In this document: positions 17,051 to 26,284 of the stretch, one piece after another | Numbering within the stretch: the stretch's first letter is position 1 | Layout of the letters: each line of letters begins with the position of its first letter | Source: Polaribacter sp. SA4-12 | GTDB lineage: Bacteria > Bacteroidota > Bacteroidia > Flavobacteriales > Flavobacteriaceae | Assembly: GCF_002163675.1 (NCBI RefSeq) | Contig: NZ_CP019334.1 | Location: forward strand, 2,895,501 to 2,959,500 | Length of the DNA: 64,000 nucleotides | Direction of reading: 5' to 3' | Made by a program: the position numbers and the translations under genes | Notes under the pieces: model-generated | Database searches by the model: none | Told to the model about the DNA's origin: nothing | The model's input: the letters and a program-made list of their open reading frames with translations, nothing else

Positions 17051-18349
17051 CTATTCTACTACTAGTAAATAATACGTTTTTTTACCACGTTGTAATAACA
17101 CATATTTATTTGCAATTAAATCTTCTTTAGTAATTGTAAAATCTTCTTTTACCTTTTCTTTATTTACAGAAATTGCATTTTCTTTTAAAGCTCTTCTAGC
17201 ATCTCCATTCGATTTTAAGAAGTTTGTTTTTGCTGCTAAAGCACCAATCATATCTAATCCTTCTTCTATATCTGCAGCAGAAACTGTAGCTTGTGGTACA
17301 CCATCAAATACATCCAAAAACGTTTGTTCATCCAAAGATTTTAAATCAGAAGCTGTAGATTTACCAAATAAAATACTTGAAGCTTTTAAAGCATTCTCAT
17401 ATGCTTCTTTACCGTGTGTTAAAATAGTAACTTCTTCACCAAGTGTTTTTTGTAATAAGCGTAAATGCGGATTTTCTTTATGCTCTGCAATTAAATTCTC
17501 TATAGTTTCTCTACTTAAAAAAGTAAACTTTTTAATAAAGTTTTCAGCATCTTCATCAGAAGAATTTAACCAATATTGGTAATATTTATAAGGAGAAGTT
17601 CTATCTGAATTTAACCAAACATTTCCACCTTCAGTTTTTCCAAATTTTGTTCCATCTGCTTTTGTAACCAAAGGAACTGTAATTGCGTACGCTTTTCCTT
17701 GTGCTTTTCTTCTAATTAATTCTGTACCTGTAGTAATGTTTCCCCATTGGTCAGAACCACCCATTTGTAGTTTACAATTTTTCTCTTTGTATAAGTGATA
17801 AAAATCGTATCCTTGAAATAATTGGTATGTAAATTCAGTAAAACTCATTCCAACAGAAGATTCAGAACCTAAACGCTTCTTAACAGAATCTTTAGCCATC
17901 ATGTAATTTACAGTAATATGTTTACCTGTATCCCTTACAAAATCGATTAGAGAAATATCTTTCATCCAATCGTAATTGTTAACTAATTCGGCTTTATTAT
18001 CTGCAGTAGCATCAAAATCTAAAAAACGCTCTAAATTTTCTCTAACTCCAGCAATATTTTTTTCTAAAGTTGCTTCATCTAGTAAGTTTCTTTCGGCAGA
18101 TTTTCCAGAAGGATCTCCAACCATACCAGTTGCACCACCAATTAAAGCAATAGGATTATGACCAGCGTTTTGAAAGTGTTTCAAAATAAAAATTTGAACC
18201 AAGCTACCAATATGTAAAGAGTCTGCAGTTGGATCGAAACCAATATAACCAGCAGTTTTATTTTCTAATAAATATTCTTCTGTATCAGGCATGATATCAT
18301 GTAATAATCCACGCCAACGTAATTCTTCAACAAAGTTTGTCATTTTCAT
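17051..18349 (-). CDS. tyrS: Tyrosyl-tRNA synthetase
   Basis: 432-residue class I aminoacyl-tRNA synthetase that charges tRNA-Tyr. It shows the HIGH-type motif (DSLHIGSL), tyrosine-site residues (MGGSDQWGNI) and the KMSKS-type KFGKTEGGN loop, then a C-terminal S4-like RNA-binding domain (DARRALKENAISVNKEKV). Two starts are close together (18349 and 18343). A minus-strand TATATTTG box (18365-18372) lies 16 bases before the first, so no long leader or T-box is present. Confidence 0.97.
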   Translation of the reverse strand: MKMTNFVEELRWRGLLHDIMPDTEEYLLENKTAGYIGFDPTADSLHIGSLVQIFILKHFQNAGHNPIALIGGATGMVGDPSGKSAERNLLDEATLEKNIAGVRENLERFLDFDATADNKAELVNNYDWMKDISLIDFVRDTGKHITVNYMMAKDSVKKRLGSESSVGMSFTEFTYQLFQGYDFYHLYKEKNCKLQMGGSDQWGNITTGTELIRRKAQGKAYAITVPLVTKADGTKFGKTEGGNVWLNSDRTSPYKYYQYWLNSSDEDAENFIKKFTFLSRETIENLIAEHKENPHLRLLQKTLGEEVTILTHGKEAYENALKASSILFGKSTASDLKSLDEQTFLDVFDGVPQATVSAADIEEGLDMIGALAAKTNFLKSNGDARRALKENAISVNKEKVKEDFTITKEDLIANKYVLLQRGKKTYYLLVVE

Positions 18350-18406
18350 AAAATTAATCGAGGGGCAAATATACGTTTATCAGCTAAAAAAACATAAATT
18401 CGTCTT

Positions 18407-19414
18407 ATGATTTTAGTTACTGGAGGAACAGGTTTAGTTGGCGCTCATTTATTATATCATTTAATAAAGAATGATGAAAAAATACGTGCTATTTATCGTT
18501 CTGAAAATAGAATTGAAAAAGTAAAAGAAGTTTTCTCTTTTTATACGGATGATACTTCTCTAATTTCAAAAATAGAATGGTTTAAAGCTGATATTACAGA
18601 TGTGCCTTCTATGATTCCTGCTTTTATAGGAATTGAAAAAGTATATCATTGTGCCGCATTAATTTCTTTTAACCCGAAAGATTACAGAGAAATGCGAAAA
18701 GTAAATATTCATGGAACTGCAATTATTGCAAATCTTTCTATTGATGCAAAAGTTGATAAAATTTGTTTTGTAGGTTCTATTGCTTCTATTGGTAGTTCTG
18801 CAAATGGAAGTTTAATTACTGAAGATTGCGAATGGAATTCACAAGAAAATAACAGTGATTATTCTATTACCAAATTTGGAGCAGAAATGGAAATTTGGCG
18901 TGCTAGTCAAGAAGGAGTTGAAGTTGTAATTGTAAATCCAGGTGTTATTTTAGGAAGTGGTTTTTGGGAAACAGGATCAGGTAAATTATTTACCCAGGTT
19001 TATAATGGATTCAAGTATTTTACTGAAGGAATTACAGGTTTTGTAGGCGTAAAAGATGTGGTTAAATCAATGATTTCATTGATGAATTCTAATATAAAAA
19101 ACGAACGTTTTATTTTAGTTTCAGAAAACAAATCATTCAAAGAAATTTTCTTTTCAATGGCAAGTTCTTTGGATAAAAAGCTACCTTCAAGAAAAATTAA
19201 ACCTTGGCAAACAGCTATCTTTTGGAGGTTTTCTTGGTTACTATCTGCAATAACAGGTAAGGAGTCTTTGTTAAGTAAATCTTCTGCTAAAAGTGCACAT
19301 TCAATTTCTAGATATTCATCAGAAAAAATTGAAAAAAGTTTACATTTTCAGTTTAAAAAAATTGATAATGTTATAAAAAGTGTTTCTAAAAATTATCCTA
19401 ATCCCTACTTATAG
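18407..19414 (+). CDS. NAD-dependent epimerase/dehydratase family protein
   Basis: 335-residue extended short-chain dehydrogenase. The Rossmann motif is at the extreme N-terminus (VTGGTGLVGAHL), with an FVGSIASIG segment and the catalytic YxxxK in YSITKFG. The C-terminal ~60 residues are basic and partly hydrophobic. Family members modify nucleotide sugars or reduce ketones. Its stop overlaps the converging DUF4296 gene by 17 bp. Substrate not deducible. Confidence 0.85.
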   Translation: MILVTGGTGLVGAHLLYHLIKNDEKIRAIYRSENRIEKVKEVFSFYTDDTSLISKIEWFKADITDVPSMIPAFIGIEKVYHCAALISFNPKDYREMRKVNIHGTAIIANLSIDAKVDKICFVGSIASIGSSANGSLITEDCEWNSQENNSDYSITKFGAEMEIWRASQEGVEVVIVNPGVILGSGFWETGSGKLFTQVYNGFKYFTEGITGFVGVKDVVKSMISLMNSNIKNERFILVSENKSFKEIFFSMASSLDKKLPSRKIKPWQTAIFWRFSWLLSAITGKESLLSKSSAKSAHSISRYSSEKIEKSLHFQFKKIDNVIKSVSKNYPNPYL

Positions 19415-19892
19415 GAACTTCCTTTTTCAGATCAAGACTTTTTTTAAGATTGGTTTTAATAGTGTCTAAAATCATTTCAGAGATGTCAAGAGTATCTAAC
19501 TTTTTCTTCTTATTAATTTTTTTAATAGAATCATTTCTAACTGAATCTTTTCTTGTAACTATTTTACCATAAAACTCTTTTTTCTTTTCTAGTTGAGTCT
19601 TAGCATCGGTTATAATTTCTTCATACAAATCTATTTTAGATGTATAGTAATAGTTACTTCTTTGAAAACGAGCACTGTCAATCTGGTATTTGTCATAAAC
19701 AAATCCCATATAATTAATTTTCGTTTGCTTGTTTATGTTTTTTACAAACTTAGAAGAAGAAGCAATCATCATATCTTGCATTAAAAGACTCATTGTATCA
19801 CTAGGAATCAAGTCTTCTGGTTCCTTAAAAATGGTATTACTTGTACAAGAAGCAAGAAAAATAAAAAGAAGTAAGTAGCTTAGTTTTTTCAT
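19398..19892 (-). CDS. DUF4296 lipoprotein
   Basis: 164 residues with a lipoprotein signal ending in LASC, so Cys16 is probably lipidated. The mature part matches the flavobacterial DUF4296 family (helical, MSLLMQDMMIASS, YQIDSARFQRSNYYY) and ends in a lysine-rich coiled region. It starts one base after the dihydroorotase stop on the same strand, so translation is coupled. Function unknown. Confidence 0.8.
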   Translation of the reverse strand: MKKLSYLLLFIFLASCTSNTIFKEPEDLIPSDTMSLLMQDMMIASSSKFVKNINKQTKINYMGFVYDKYQIDSARFQRSNYYYTSKIDLYEEIITDAKTQLEKKKEFYGKIVTRKDSVRNDSIKKINKKKKLDTLDISEMILDTIKTNLKKSLDLKKEVPISRD

Positions 19893-19893
19893 T

Positions 19894-21234
19894 TTATCTA
19901 TTAAAGGTTATTCTTTTCCCTTTTGTTTCATCATTAAAAACACCATTATTATACATTAAGTTTCCATTGACAAATGTATGTGTAATTGTTGATGAAAAAG
20001 TTGTCCCTTCAAAAGGAGACCAACCACATTTGTATAATATATTGTCTTTAGAAACTGTTTGTGGTTTATTTGTGTCAATTAAAACTAAATCAGCAAAATA
20101 GCCTTCTTTTATAAAACCACGTTTTTCAATTTGAAATAATTTTGCAGGATTATGACTCATCTTTTCAACTGCTTTTTCAATTGAAATTACACCTTCTTTT
20201 ACTTTCTCTAAAATAGCAGTTACTGCATGTTGTACTAAAGGTCCGCCACTTGGTGCTTTTGTGTATACGTTTGTTTTCTCTTCTAAAGTATGAGGAGCAT
20301 GATCTGTTGCTAAAACATCAATTCTGTCATCTAAAAGCGCTTCCCATAAACCTAATCTGTCTTTTTCTGTTTTTACAGCAGGATTCCATTTAATATGTGT
20401 TCCTTTCTCAGCATAATCTTTATCAGAAAACCATAAATGATGAATACAAACTTCTGATGTAATTTGTTTTTCTTCTAAAGGAATATCGTTTCTAAAAAGC
20501 TCCGTTTCTTTAGCTGTTGAAACATGAAAAACATGCAATCTAGCACCAGTTTTCTTAGCAAGTTCAATTGCTTTTGAAGACGATAAATAACACGCTTCTT
20601 CACTTCTAATAATTGGGTGATATTTTACAGGAATATCATCACCATATTTATCTACAAATTCTTGTGTATTTTTTCTGATAGTAGCTTCATCTTCACAATG
20701 AACAGAAATAATCATTTTTGTTGATGAGAAAATTTTCTCTAAAACAGCTTCGTCATCAACCAACATATTTCCTGTAGAAGAACCTAAGAATAATTTAATT
20801 CCGGCTACTTTTTTAGGGTCTGTTTTTAATAATTCTTCTAAATTATCGTTTGTTCCACCAAACATAAAAGAATAGTTTGCATAAGAATCGTTTGAAGCAA
20901 TTGTAAACTTATCTTCTAATAATTCTTGGGTTGTAGCTTGAGGAACTGTGTTTGGCATTTCAATAAAAGTAGTAATTCCACCAGCAACAGCAGCTCTACT
21001 TTCTGTGGTAATATTCGCTTTGTGTGTTAAACCAGGTTCTCTAAAATGAACTTGATCATCAATAAAACCAGGAATTAAAAATTTACCTTCAGCATCAATA
21101 ACTTCAACATTTTCTGTCGCCTTTATTTCTGTTGAAATTTCTTGTATTATTTCGTTTTCAATTAAAACATCACCTAAAAAAGTGTTGTTCTCATTTACGA
21201 TTCTTGCGTTTTTTATTAAAGTTGATTTTGCCAT
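19894..21234 (-). CDS. pyrC: Dihydroorotase (class I, amidohydrolase family)
   Basis: 446 residues, normal for class I dihydroorotase, which interconverts carbamoyl-aspartate and dihydroorotate in pyrimidine synthesis. Metal-site motifs: the first HxH is Gln61-Val-His63 (DDQVHFREPG), so the first His is replaced. The carboxylated Lys sits in IKLFLGSSTG, further His residues are in SVHCED and FHVST, and the catalytic Asp is in ATDHAPH. The His-to-Gln change leaves some doubt about metal binding. It leads a minus-strand group with GT2, GNAT and DUF4296 genes. Confidence 0.82.
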   Translation of the reverse strand: MAKSTLIKNARIVNENNTFLGDVLIENEIIQEISTEIKATENVEVIDAEGKFLIPGFIDDQVHFREPGLTHKANITTESRAAVAGGITTFIEMPNTVPQATTQELLEDKFTIASNDSYANYSFMFGGTNDNLEELLKTDPKKVAGIKLFLGSSTGNMLVDDEAVLEKIFSSTKMIISVHCEDEATIRKNTQEFVDKYGDDIPVKYHPIIRSEEACYLSSSKAIELAKKTGARLHVFHVSTAKETELFRNDIPLEEKQITSEVCIHHLWFSDKDYAEKGTHIKWNPAVKTEKDRLGLWEALLDDRIDVLATDHAPHTLEEKTNVYTKAPSGGPLVQHAVTAILEKVKEGVISIEKAVEKMSHNPAKLFQIEKRGFIKEGYFADLVLIDTNKPQTVSKDNILYKCGWSPFEGTTFSSTITHTFVNGNLMYNNGVFNDETKGKRITFNR

Positions 21235-21243
21235 TTTTTCTTC

Positions 21244-21705
21244 TTAAATATCCATTCTCATATTAACTAAAATTTTGGTAAACCCAAAACTTTCGTAAGC
21301 TTTTACTGCACTAATATTATTGTCATATACATCTAATCTTAGTTCTTTTAGAGCTTTTTCTTTAGCCCAATCTTTTAAAGATTCTAAAATTAGAGTACTA
21401 ATTCTTTGTCCTCTAAAGTTTGGTTTTACATACATAAAACCAATATATCCATGTTGTGGGTTTTTCTGGTATATTTTAGAATTATCTATTCTAGCATAAC
21501 CACAAGCAACTATTTCTTCATTAGAAACTGCCACGATAAAATAAATATGTTCTGCAGCAATTAATTCTGGGATGTTGTAATAGCTTAAAGTTCCTTCACC
21601 TAAAAAAGGATCTAAAGGTTTTTCTGCTGCAACAACTCCTTGTTCAAATTCTAAGAGTGTTTGTAAGTCATTTAAATTAGCAATTCTAATTGAAATTTCA
21701 CTCAT
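21244..21705 (-). CDS. GNAT-family N-acetyltransferase
   Basis: 153 residues with the acetyl-CoA pyrophosphate loop in VKPNFRGQRISTLILE and the C-terminal YDNNISAVKAYESFGF motif. It transfers an acetyl group to an unknown amine. It lies between a glycosyltransferase and dihydroorotase on the same strand, with gaps of about 10 bp, so cotranscription is likely. Confidence 0.88.
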   Translation of the reverse strand: MSEISIRIANLNDLQTLLEFEQGVVAAEKPLDPFLGEGTLSYYNIPELIAAEHIYFIVAVSNEEIVACGYARIDNSKIYQKNPQHGYIGFMYVKPNFRGQRISTLILESLKDWAKEKALKELRLDVYDNNISAVKAYESFGFTKILVNMRMDI

Positions 21706-21715
21706 AATGGTTCAT

Positions 21716-22438
21716 TTATTTAGGTAAACCTTTTAACTTCATTTTTATTACACCAAATAAAGCTTCAGAAATTATGTTTCCACTCATTTTAGAAGTTCCT
21801 AAAGTTCTATCTGTAAAAACAACAGATACTTCTTTTACGTTATAGCCATGTTTCCATGCTTTAAATTTCATTTCTATTTGAAAAGCGTAGCCTATAAACT
21901 TTATTTTATCTAATTGTATTTTTTCTAAAACTTCTCTTTTCCAACAAACAAAACCTGCAGTGGTATCAAACAACGGAATTCTAGTTATAAAACGTACATA
22001 TTTTGATGCAAAATAAGAAAGTAACAACCTTTTCATATCCCAATTAACAACGTTTACTTGATTATTAACATATCTAGAACCAACAGAAACATCACCACCT
22101 TCTTTTTTACAAGCGTTATATAGGCGAATTAAATCTTTTGGATTATGAGAAAAATCGGCATCCATTTCTATGATATAATCATACTTTTTTGCAATTGCCC
22201 ATTTAAAACCATGAATATAAGCAGTTCCTAAACCATGTTTACCCAATCTTTCTTCTAAAAAAAGACGATTTGGAAATTCTAAAATTAAGTTTTTTACGAT
22301 TTCTGATGTTCCATCAGGAGAATTATCATCAACAACCAAAATATGAAAGTCCTTTTCTTGGTTAAAAGTAGCTTTAATGATAGCTTCTATATTCTCTTTT
22401 TCGTTGTAAGTGGGAATTATGACTAACGTGTCTGACAT
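21716..22438 (-). CDS. Polyprenol monophosphomannose synthase-like GT2 glycosyltransferase
   Basis: 240-residue GT-A glycosyltransferase of the DPM1 type: VIIPTYNEKENI, DDNSPDGTSEIV, metal-binding EMDADFSHNP and the C-terminal RTLGTSKMSGNII. No TM segments, as in short bacterial DPM1-like enzymes, which attach mannose or another hexose to polyprenyl phosphate. First gene of the minus-strand group; a TATATTTG box lies upstream on that strand. Confidence 0.87.
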   Translation of the reverse strand: MSDTLVIIPTYNEKENIEAIIKATFNQEKDFHILVVDDNSPDGTSEIVKNLILEFPNRLFLEERLGKHGLGTAYIHGFKWAIAKKYDYIIEMDADFSHNPKDLIRLYNACKKEGGDVSVGSRYVNNQVNVVNWDMKRLLLSYFASKYVRFITRIPLFDTTAGFVCWKREVLEKIQLDKIKFIGYAFQIEMKFKAWKHGYNVKEVSVVFTDRTLGTSKMSGNIISEALFGVIKMKLKGLPK

Positions 22439-22520
22439 AAATTAATTTTCATGTAGTAAGAAAGCAAATATACATTATTTAATTACTAATTTTGTGTTAA
22501 TCTTACCAAAACAAAAAAAG

Positions 22521-23162
22521 GTGCAAGCACTAGAAAGAACTATAATTGATACTAACTGGATTACCATATTATTGGTGGTCTTATTAGCCTGTATTTTTCT
22601 TTTAAAAGGATTAAGTGTTCTTAGATTAAAAGGAAATGCATTCTCTATTATAAGTAATAGTTTTATTGAAACAGAAATAGAAGAGAATTATTCTTTTTTC
22701 AATTTATTTCAAAGTGTGATTTTTGTTTTTTCAATGCTCGTCTTATCGTTATTAATGTATACCATTTTGTTGTTTTACGCTTCCTCAATAGAGCAAGGGT
22801 TTTATGTCTTTATGAAAATTACAGGTGTTGTTTTTTCTTATTTTTCTATTAAATGGTTGTTAGAATTTTTGTTTTCTCATTTATTTAAGATCGAAAAGCA
22901 AGTAAAATTCTTTTTATTTTCTAAGTCGAGTTATTTGTATTCTGTTTCATTTATTTTGCTAATAGGTCTTGTTTTAGTTGAGTACTCTCAATTAAACACT
23001 CGTTTTTTAGTTTATTTTTCAGTGTTATTATTTTCAATTCGTTTTATATTACTGATCGTTCGTAATAAAAAGCTGGTTTTTAGCGAGTTGTTTTATTTTA
23101 TTTTGTACCTTTGCGCCTTCGAAATAGCGCCGCTATTTATACTGTTTAAATTGCTGTTTTAA
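22521..23162 (+). CDS. DUF4271 membrane protein
   Basis: About 213 residues from GTG 22521, with five or six hydrophobic segments and the family's ERTIIDTNWITILL opening. A GTG at 22494 also fits the frame, but it shares its G with a perfect -7 box (TAATTTTG, 22487-22494), so it cannot be the start if that promoter is used. The gene is commonly placed next to hemD in Flavobacteriia. It lies 17 bp before hemD. Function unknown. Confidence 0.8.
   Translation: MQALERTIIDTNWITILLVVLLACIFLLKGLSVLRLKGNAFSIISNSFIETEIEENYSFFNLFQSVIFVFSMLVLSLLMYTILLFYASSIEQGFYVFMKITGVVFSYFSIKWLLEFLFSHLFKIEKQVKFFLFSKSSYLYSVSFILLIGLVLVEYSQLNTRFLVYFSVLLFSIRFILLIVRNKKLVFSELFYFILYLCAFEIAPLFILFKLLF
23106..23113 (+). promoter_or_regulatory. 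Internal -7 box TACCTTTG for hemD
   Basis: Consensus TAnnTTTG within the 3' end of the DUF4271 gene, 66 bases before the hemD ATG. It would give hemD its own promoter. Confidence 0.45.
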
Positions 23163-23179
23163 CTACAAAAAGAAAGCGT

Positions 23180-23926
23180 ATGAAAGTGAAAACGATTTTA
23201 GTATCGCAACCAGAACCAAAGACAGAAACATCTCCTTATTTTGACTTGTCTGATAAGCAAAAAGTAAAGATAGATTTTAGACCTTTTATTCACGTAGAAG
23301 GTATGACTGTTAAAGAAGTAAGAGGAGAAAAAGTTGACTTAAATAACTTTACTGCTATTATTTTAACAAGTAGAAATGCCGTAGATCATTTTTTTAGAAT
23401 TGCTGAAGAAATGCGTTTCAAGGTGCCAGATGCAATGAAGTATTTCTGTCAGTCTGAAGCTGTAGCTTACTATTTACAAAAATATGTAGTGTACAGAAAA
23501 CGTAAAATTTATGTTGGTACCAGAACATTTGATGATCTAACAAAATTAATAAAGAAACATAAAACTGAAAAATACTTATTACCAAGTTCAGATAAATTAA
23601 AACCATTAATTCCTACAGAATTAGATAAGTTAGGAGTAAAATGGACGCGATTAGATTTATACAGAACTGTAGTTAGTGATTTATCTGATTTAGAAAATGT
23701 TGTTTACGATGTTTTAGTGTTCTTTAGCCCATCAGGAATTGATTCTTTATTTAAGAATTTTCCAGAATTTAAACAAAAAAACACAAGAATTGCAGTATTT
23801 GGTAATTCTACAGTGAAAGCAGCTACAGAAGCAGGTTTAAAGTGCGATATAACTGCACCTTCACCAGAAACACCTTCTATGACAATGGCTTTAGATAATT
23901 ATATTAAAATTGTAAATAAGAAATAA
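23180..23926 (+). CDS. hemD: Uroporphyrinogen-III synthase
   Basis: 248 residues. HemD converts hydroxymethylbilane to uroporphyrinogen III in heme synthesis. The family is weakly conserved; visible hallmarks are ILTSRNAVDHFF in the first lobe, the hinge region, and VFFSPSGIDSLFKNF with AVFGNSTVKAATEAG in the second. It follows DUF4271, with an internal promoter likely. A terminator follows at 23992. Confidence 0.88.
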   Translation: MKVKTILVSQPEPKTETSPYFDLSDKQKVKIDFRPFIHVEGMTVKEVRGEKVDLNNFTAIILTSRNAVDHFFRIAEEMRFKVPDAMKYFCQSEAVAYYLQKYVVYRKRKIYVGTRTFDDLTKLIKKHKTEKYLLPSSDKLKPLIPTELDKLGVKWTRLDLYRTVVSDLSDLENVVYDVLVFFSPSGIDSLFKNFPEFKQKNTRIAVFGNSTVKAATEAGLKCDITAPSPETPSMTMALDNYIKIVNKK

Positions 23927-23940
23927 TTTCTTCTAAATTC

Positions 23941-23965
23941 TTACACTGAGCTTGTCGATGTGTAA
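23941..23965. repeat. Short GAGCTTGTCGA repeat
   Basis: TTACAC/TGTGTAA arms surround TGAGCTTGTCGA, a motif scattered through many Bacteroidota intergenic regions. Between the hemD stop and its terminator. Confidence 0.45.
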
Positions 23966-23991
23966 TTCAGAAACGTATTATAAAATTGATG

Positions 23992-24020
23992 AAAACCGAG
24001 CAGAAATGTTCGGTTTTTTG
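23992..24020 (+). terminator. hemD terminator
   Basis: Arms AAAACCGA/TCGGTTTT, loop containing CAGAAATG, then T-run. The loop resembles that of the norZ terminator. Confidence 0.78.
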
Positions 24021-24129
24021 TTTTATACAGTTTTTTACTAGTAGGCTTTTGAATCCAATATTATTGTGAGTTTCCTATTTTTTGAATATATTCAAACAGA
24101 ATAAATTAACAAAAAATAAACACAGTAAG

Positions 24130-25134
24130 ATGGCTAAAAAATTGATAACATTTGGTGAAGTAATGATGCGTTTATCTCCTCCAGGATATTCAAAATTTTC
24201 TCAAACAACTTCTTTAGACCTTGTCTATGGTGGAGGTGAAGCAAATGTTGCAATTTCTTGTGGTTATTTGGGTATGCAAGCAGCTCATGTAACTCGTTTT
24301 CCAGAGAATGCGCTTGGCAAAGCAGCTACTCAATTTTTACGTAAACATTGGTTGGGTACAAAAGATGTTATTTATGAAGACAATATGATCGGTAAATATT
24401 TTCTAGAAAAAGGAGCTGTTCATAGACCTAGTGAAGTCATTTATGAAAGAGAAGGATCTGCTTTTTCTCTAATAAAACCAGAAATGGTCAATTGGGAAGA
24501 AGTGCTAGAAGGTGCAGATTGGTTTCATTGGACAGGGATTACGCCAGCAATTTCAGAAGGTGCTGCTCAGTGTTGTTTAGAAGCTATAAAAACTGCAAAT
24601 AAAATGGGTATTAAAGTTTCTGGTGATATCAATTCGCGTAAAAATATGTGGAAATACGGTAAAACCATGCAAGAAGTTATGCCAGAATTAGTCAAAAACA
24701 CAGACATTGTAATTTCTAGTAATCGTGGAATTTATGAAATGTTTGGTATTGGAGAATTTGGAGGTGGATTTAGTAAATCAGCTAAATTATTAATGGAAAA
24801 ATTTCCAAGAATTCAAAAGGTTGTAGGTAAAACAAGAAAATCTATTAGTGCTTCACATCAACAAATACAAGGTAAAATGTGGAATGGTAAAAAATTTATT
24901 AAAGCAGAAACATTAGATGTAACACATGTTATAGATCGTGTTGGTACTGGAGATGCCTTTGCTTCTGGTTTAATTTATGGATTATTACATTATGATAATG
25001 ATATGGACGCTTTAAATTTTGCAACAGCTGCCTGTGCATTAAAACATACAGTAGAAGGAGATGTAAATATGGTTTCTGTAGAAAACGTAACGAGTTTAAT
25101 GGGAGGTAATACTTCTGGAAAAATTAAAAGATAA
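24130..25134 (+). CDS. PfkB-family sugar kinase, probably 2-keto-3-deoxygluconate kinase
   Basis: About 334 residues from ATG 24130 (MAKKLITFGEV); the ATG at 24082 gives a low-complexity extension. Ribokinase-fold kinase with N-terminal GEVMMRLSPPG and GGGEANVAISC substrate motifs and the C-terminal DRVGTGDAFASG, where Asp is the catalytic base. The opening matches KDG kinases, which phosphorylate 2-keto-3-deoxygluconate for aldolase cleavage. No KDPG aldolase is nearby, so the exact sugar is inferred. Confidence 0.82.
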   Translation: MAKKLITFGEVMMRLSPPGYSKFSQTTSLDLVYGGGEANVAISCGYLGMQAAHVTRFPENALGKAATQFLRKHWLGTKDVIYEDNMIGKYFLEKGAVHRPSEVIYEREGSAFSLIKPEMVNWEEVLEGADWFHWTGITPAISEGAAQCCLEAIKTANKMGIKVSGDINSRKNMWKYGKTMQEVMPELVKNTDIVISSNRGIYEMFGIGEFGGGFSKSAKLLMEKFPRIQKVVGKTRKSISASHQQIQGKMWNGKKFIKAETLDVTHVIDRVGTGDAFASGLIYGLLHYDNDMDALNFATAACALKHTVEGDVNMVSVENVTSLMGGNTSGKIKR

Positions 25135-25143
25135 ATTATTTTT

Positions 25144-25216
25144 AGAAGCTATTTCCTGCTTTCCACTATATCTTTTTGCAAAAAAGCAAAAAGGATGCCG
25201 TTTCAATCCGGGCTAA
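25144..25216. repeat. REP-like flavobacterial palindrome, member 2
   Basis: GAAGCTATTTCCTGC, TTTCCACTATATC, then a TTTTTGC/GCAAAAA hairpin and GGATGCCGTTTCAATCC. Related in layout to the elements at 5257 and 28297. The rest of the ~500-bp gap (25217-25642) shows a 12-bp palindrome ACTTATATAAGT near 25324 and GTTAACGTTAGCG near 25360 but no gene. Confidence 0.6.
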
Positions 25217-25642
25217 ACTTGTTTGTTGGCTATCTGCTTTATTGAAATTAGCTTTTTTATTATTGATTTTTTCACCTCAAAAAAACGAACTCCTCTACGT
25301 GAGATGAACTGAATTCAATAACTACTTATATAAGTGATTAAAACGGGCGTTATATCACTGTTAACGTTAGCGAAAATCAGGAAAAATGAGAAGTGTCTAT
25401 AATATTTTCGTTAGACATTACGTCTGACAAAACAACTGATGTAGAGGGTTTCCATATTTACATATCTTATCAATAACTCTTTCTAAGTGAGAGTAGTCTA
25501 TTAAATAATTGAATAATAATTATTTATAAATCATTATTATCTAGCTGACTAGAGTCATTGTGGGAAGATAATAAGTGTATTAATTTTGAATAAAAGGATG
25601 TGAAAATATCCATTATTGTTAATAATTTTAAAAAAATAAATT

Positions 25643-26146
25643 ATGAAGAAATTAATTATTTTATTATTTGTTGTTGGTATATCTCTGCCAGCATTTGCCC
25701 AAGATCCAATAGAGTTGTCTGAAATAACTATTCTATCTAGAAATTATAGGTATTTAGATAAGATTAATTCTGAAAAAGTAGCTGTACCAGTTAAATTACT
25801 ACAAAGAAAAGCTGCTGCTTATGATGTAACAAAATCAGATTTTTATGATGATGATTATGATTACTATACAGTTTCATTTTTTATTCCTAAAGGAAAAATT
25901 GTTGCAGTTTATGATAAAGTTGGTAATATTACTCGTACTATAGAAAAGTATAAAAATATAGCAATACCAAAAAAAGTAGCAACAGCTGTTGTAGAGCGTT
26001 TTCCAAAATGGGTAATCTCTAAAGATGTTTATTTAGTGAGTTATAGTGATGATAAAAAAAAGGCTAAAAAAGTATATAAATTAACCTTAGAGAATGGTAA
26101 CAAACGCTTAAAAGTTAAAACTGATGCTAATGGTAAATTTTTATAA
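25643..26146 (+). CDS. Secreted PepSY-like small protein
   Basis: 167 residues: signal peptide MKKLIILLFVVGISLPAFAQ, then an acidic DFYDDDYDYY stretch and a beta-rich half (VSFFIPKGKIVAVYDKVGNI, KVYKLTLENGNKRLKVKTDANGKFL). The C-terminal pattern, including VATAVVERFPKWVISK, resembles PepSY-like/BLIP-fold periplasmic proteins of Bacteroidota. It is monocistronic, with its own terminator. Function unknown. Confidence 0.7.
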   Translation: MKKLIILLFVVGISLPAFAQDPIELSEITILSRNYRYLDKINSEKVAVPVKLLQRKAAAYDVTKSDFYDDDYDYYTVSFFIPKGKIVAVYDKVGNITRTIEKYKNIAIPKKVATAVVERFPKWVISKDVYLVSYSDDKKKAKKVYKLTLENGNKRLKVKTDANGKFL

Positions 26147-26166
26147 ACCATTAAATTTTCTAGATT

Positions 26167-26197
26167 AAAACAGGAAAACAATATGTTTTCCTGTTTT
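26167..26197 (+). terminator. Terminator after the PepSY-like gene
   Basis: Arms AAAACAGGAAAAC/GTTTTCCTGTTTT, a strong stem with T-run. Confidence 0.85.
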
Positions 26198-26284
26198 ATT
26201 ATATTCTAAAATTTAGAATAATCGTTGTTATTTAAAAGTTAGTTATTTTCTGTCTTACTGCTAATCAATTTTAAAGAAAAAAAA

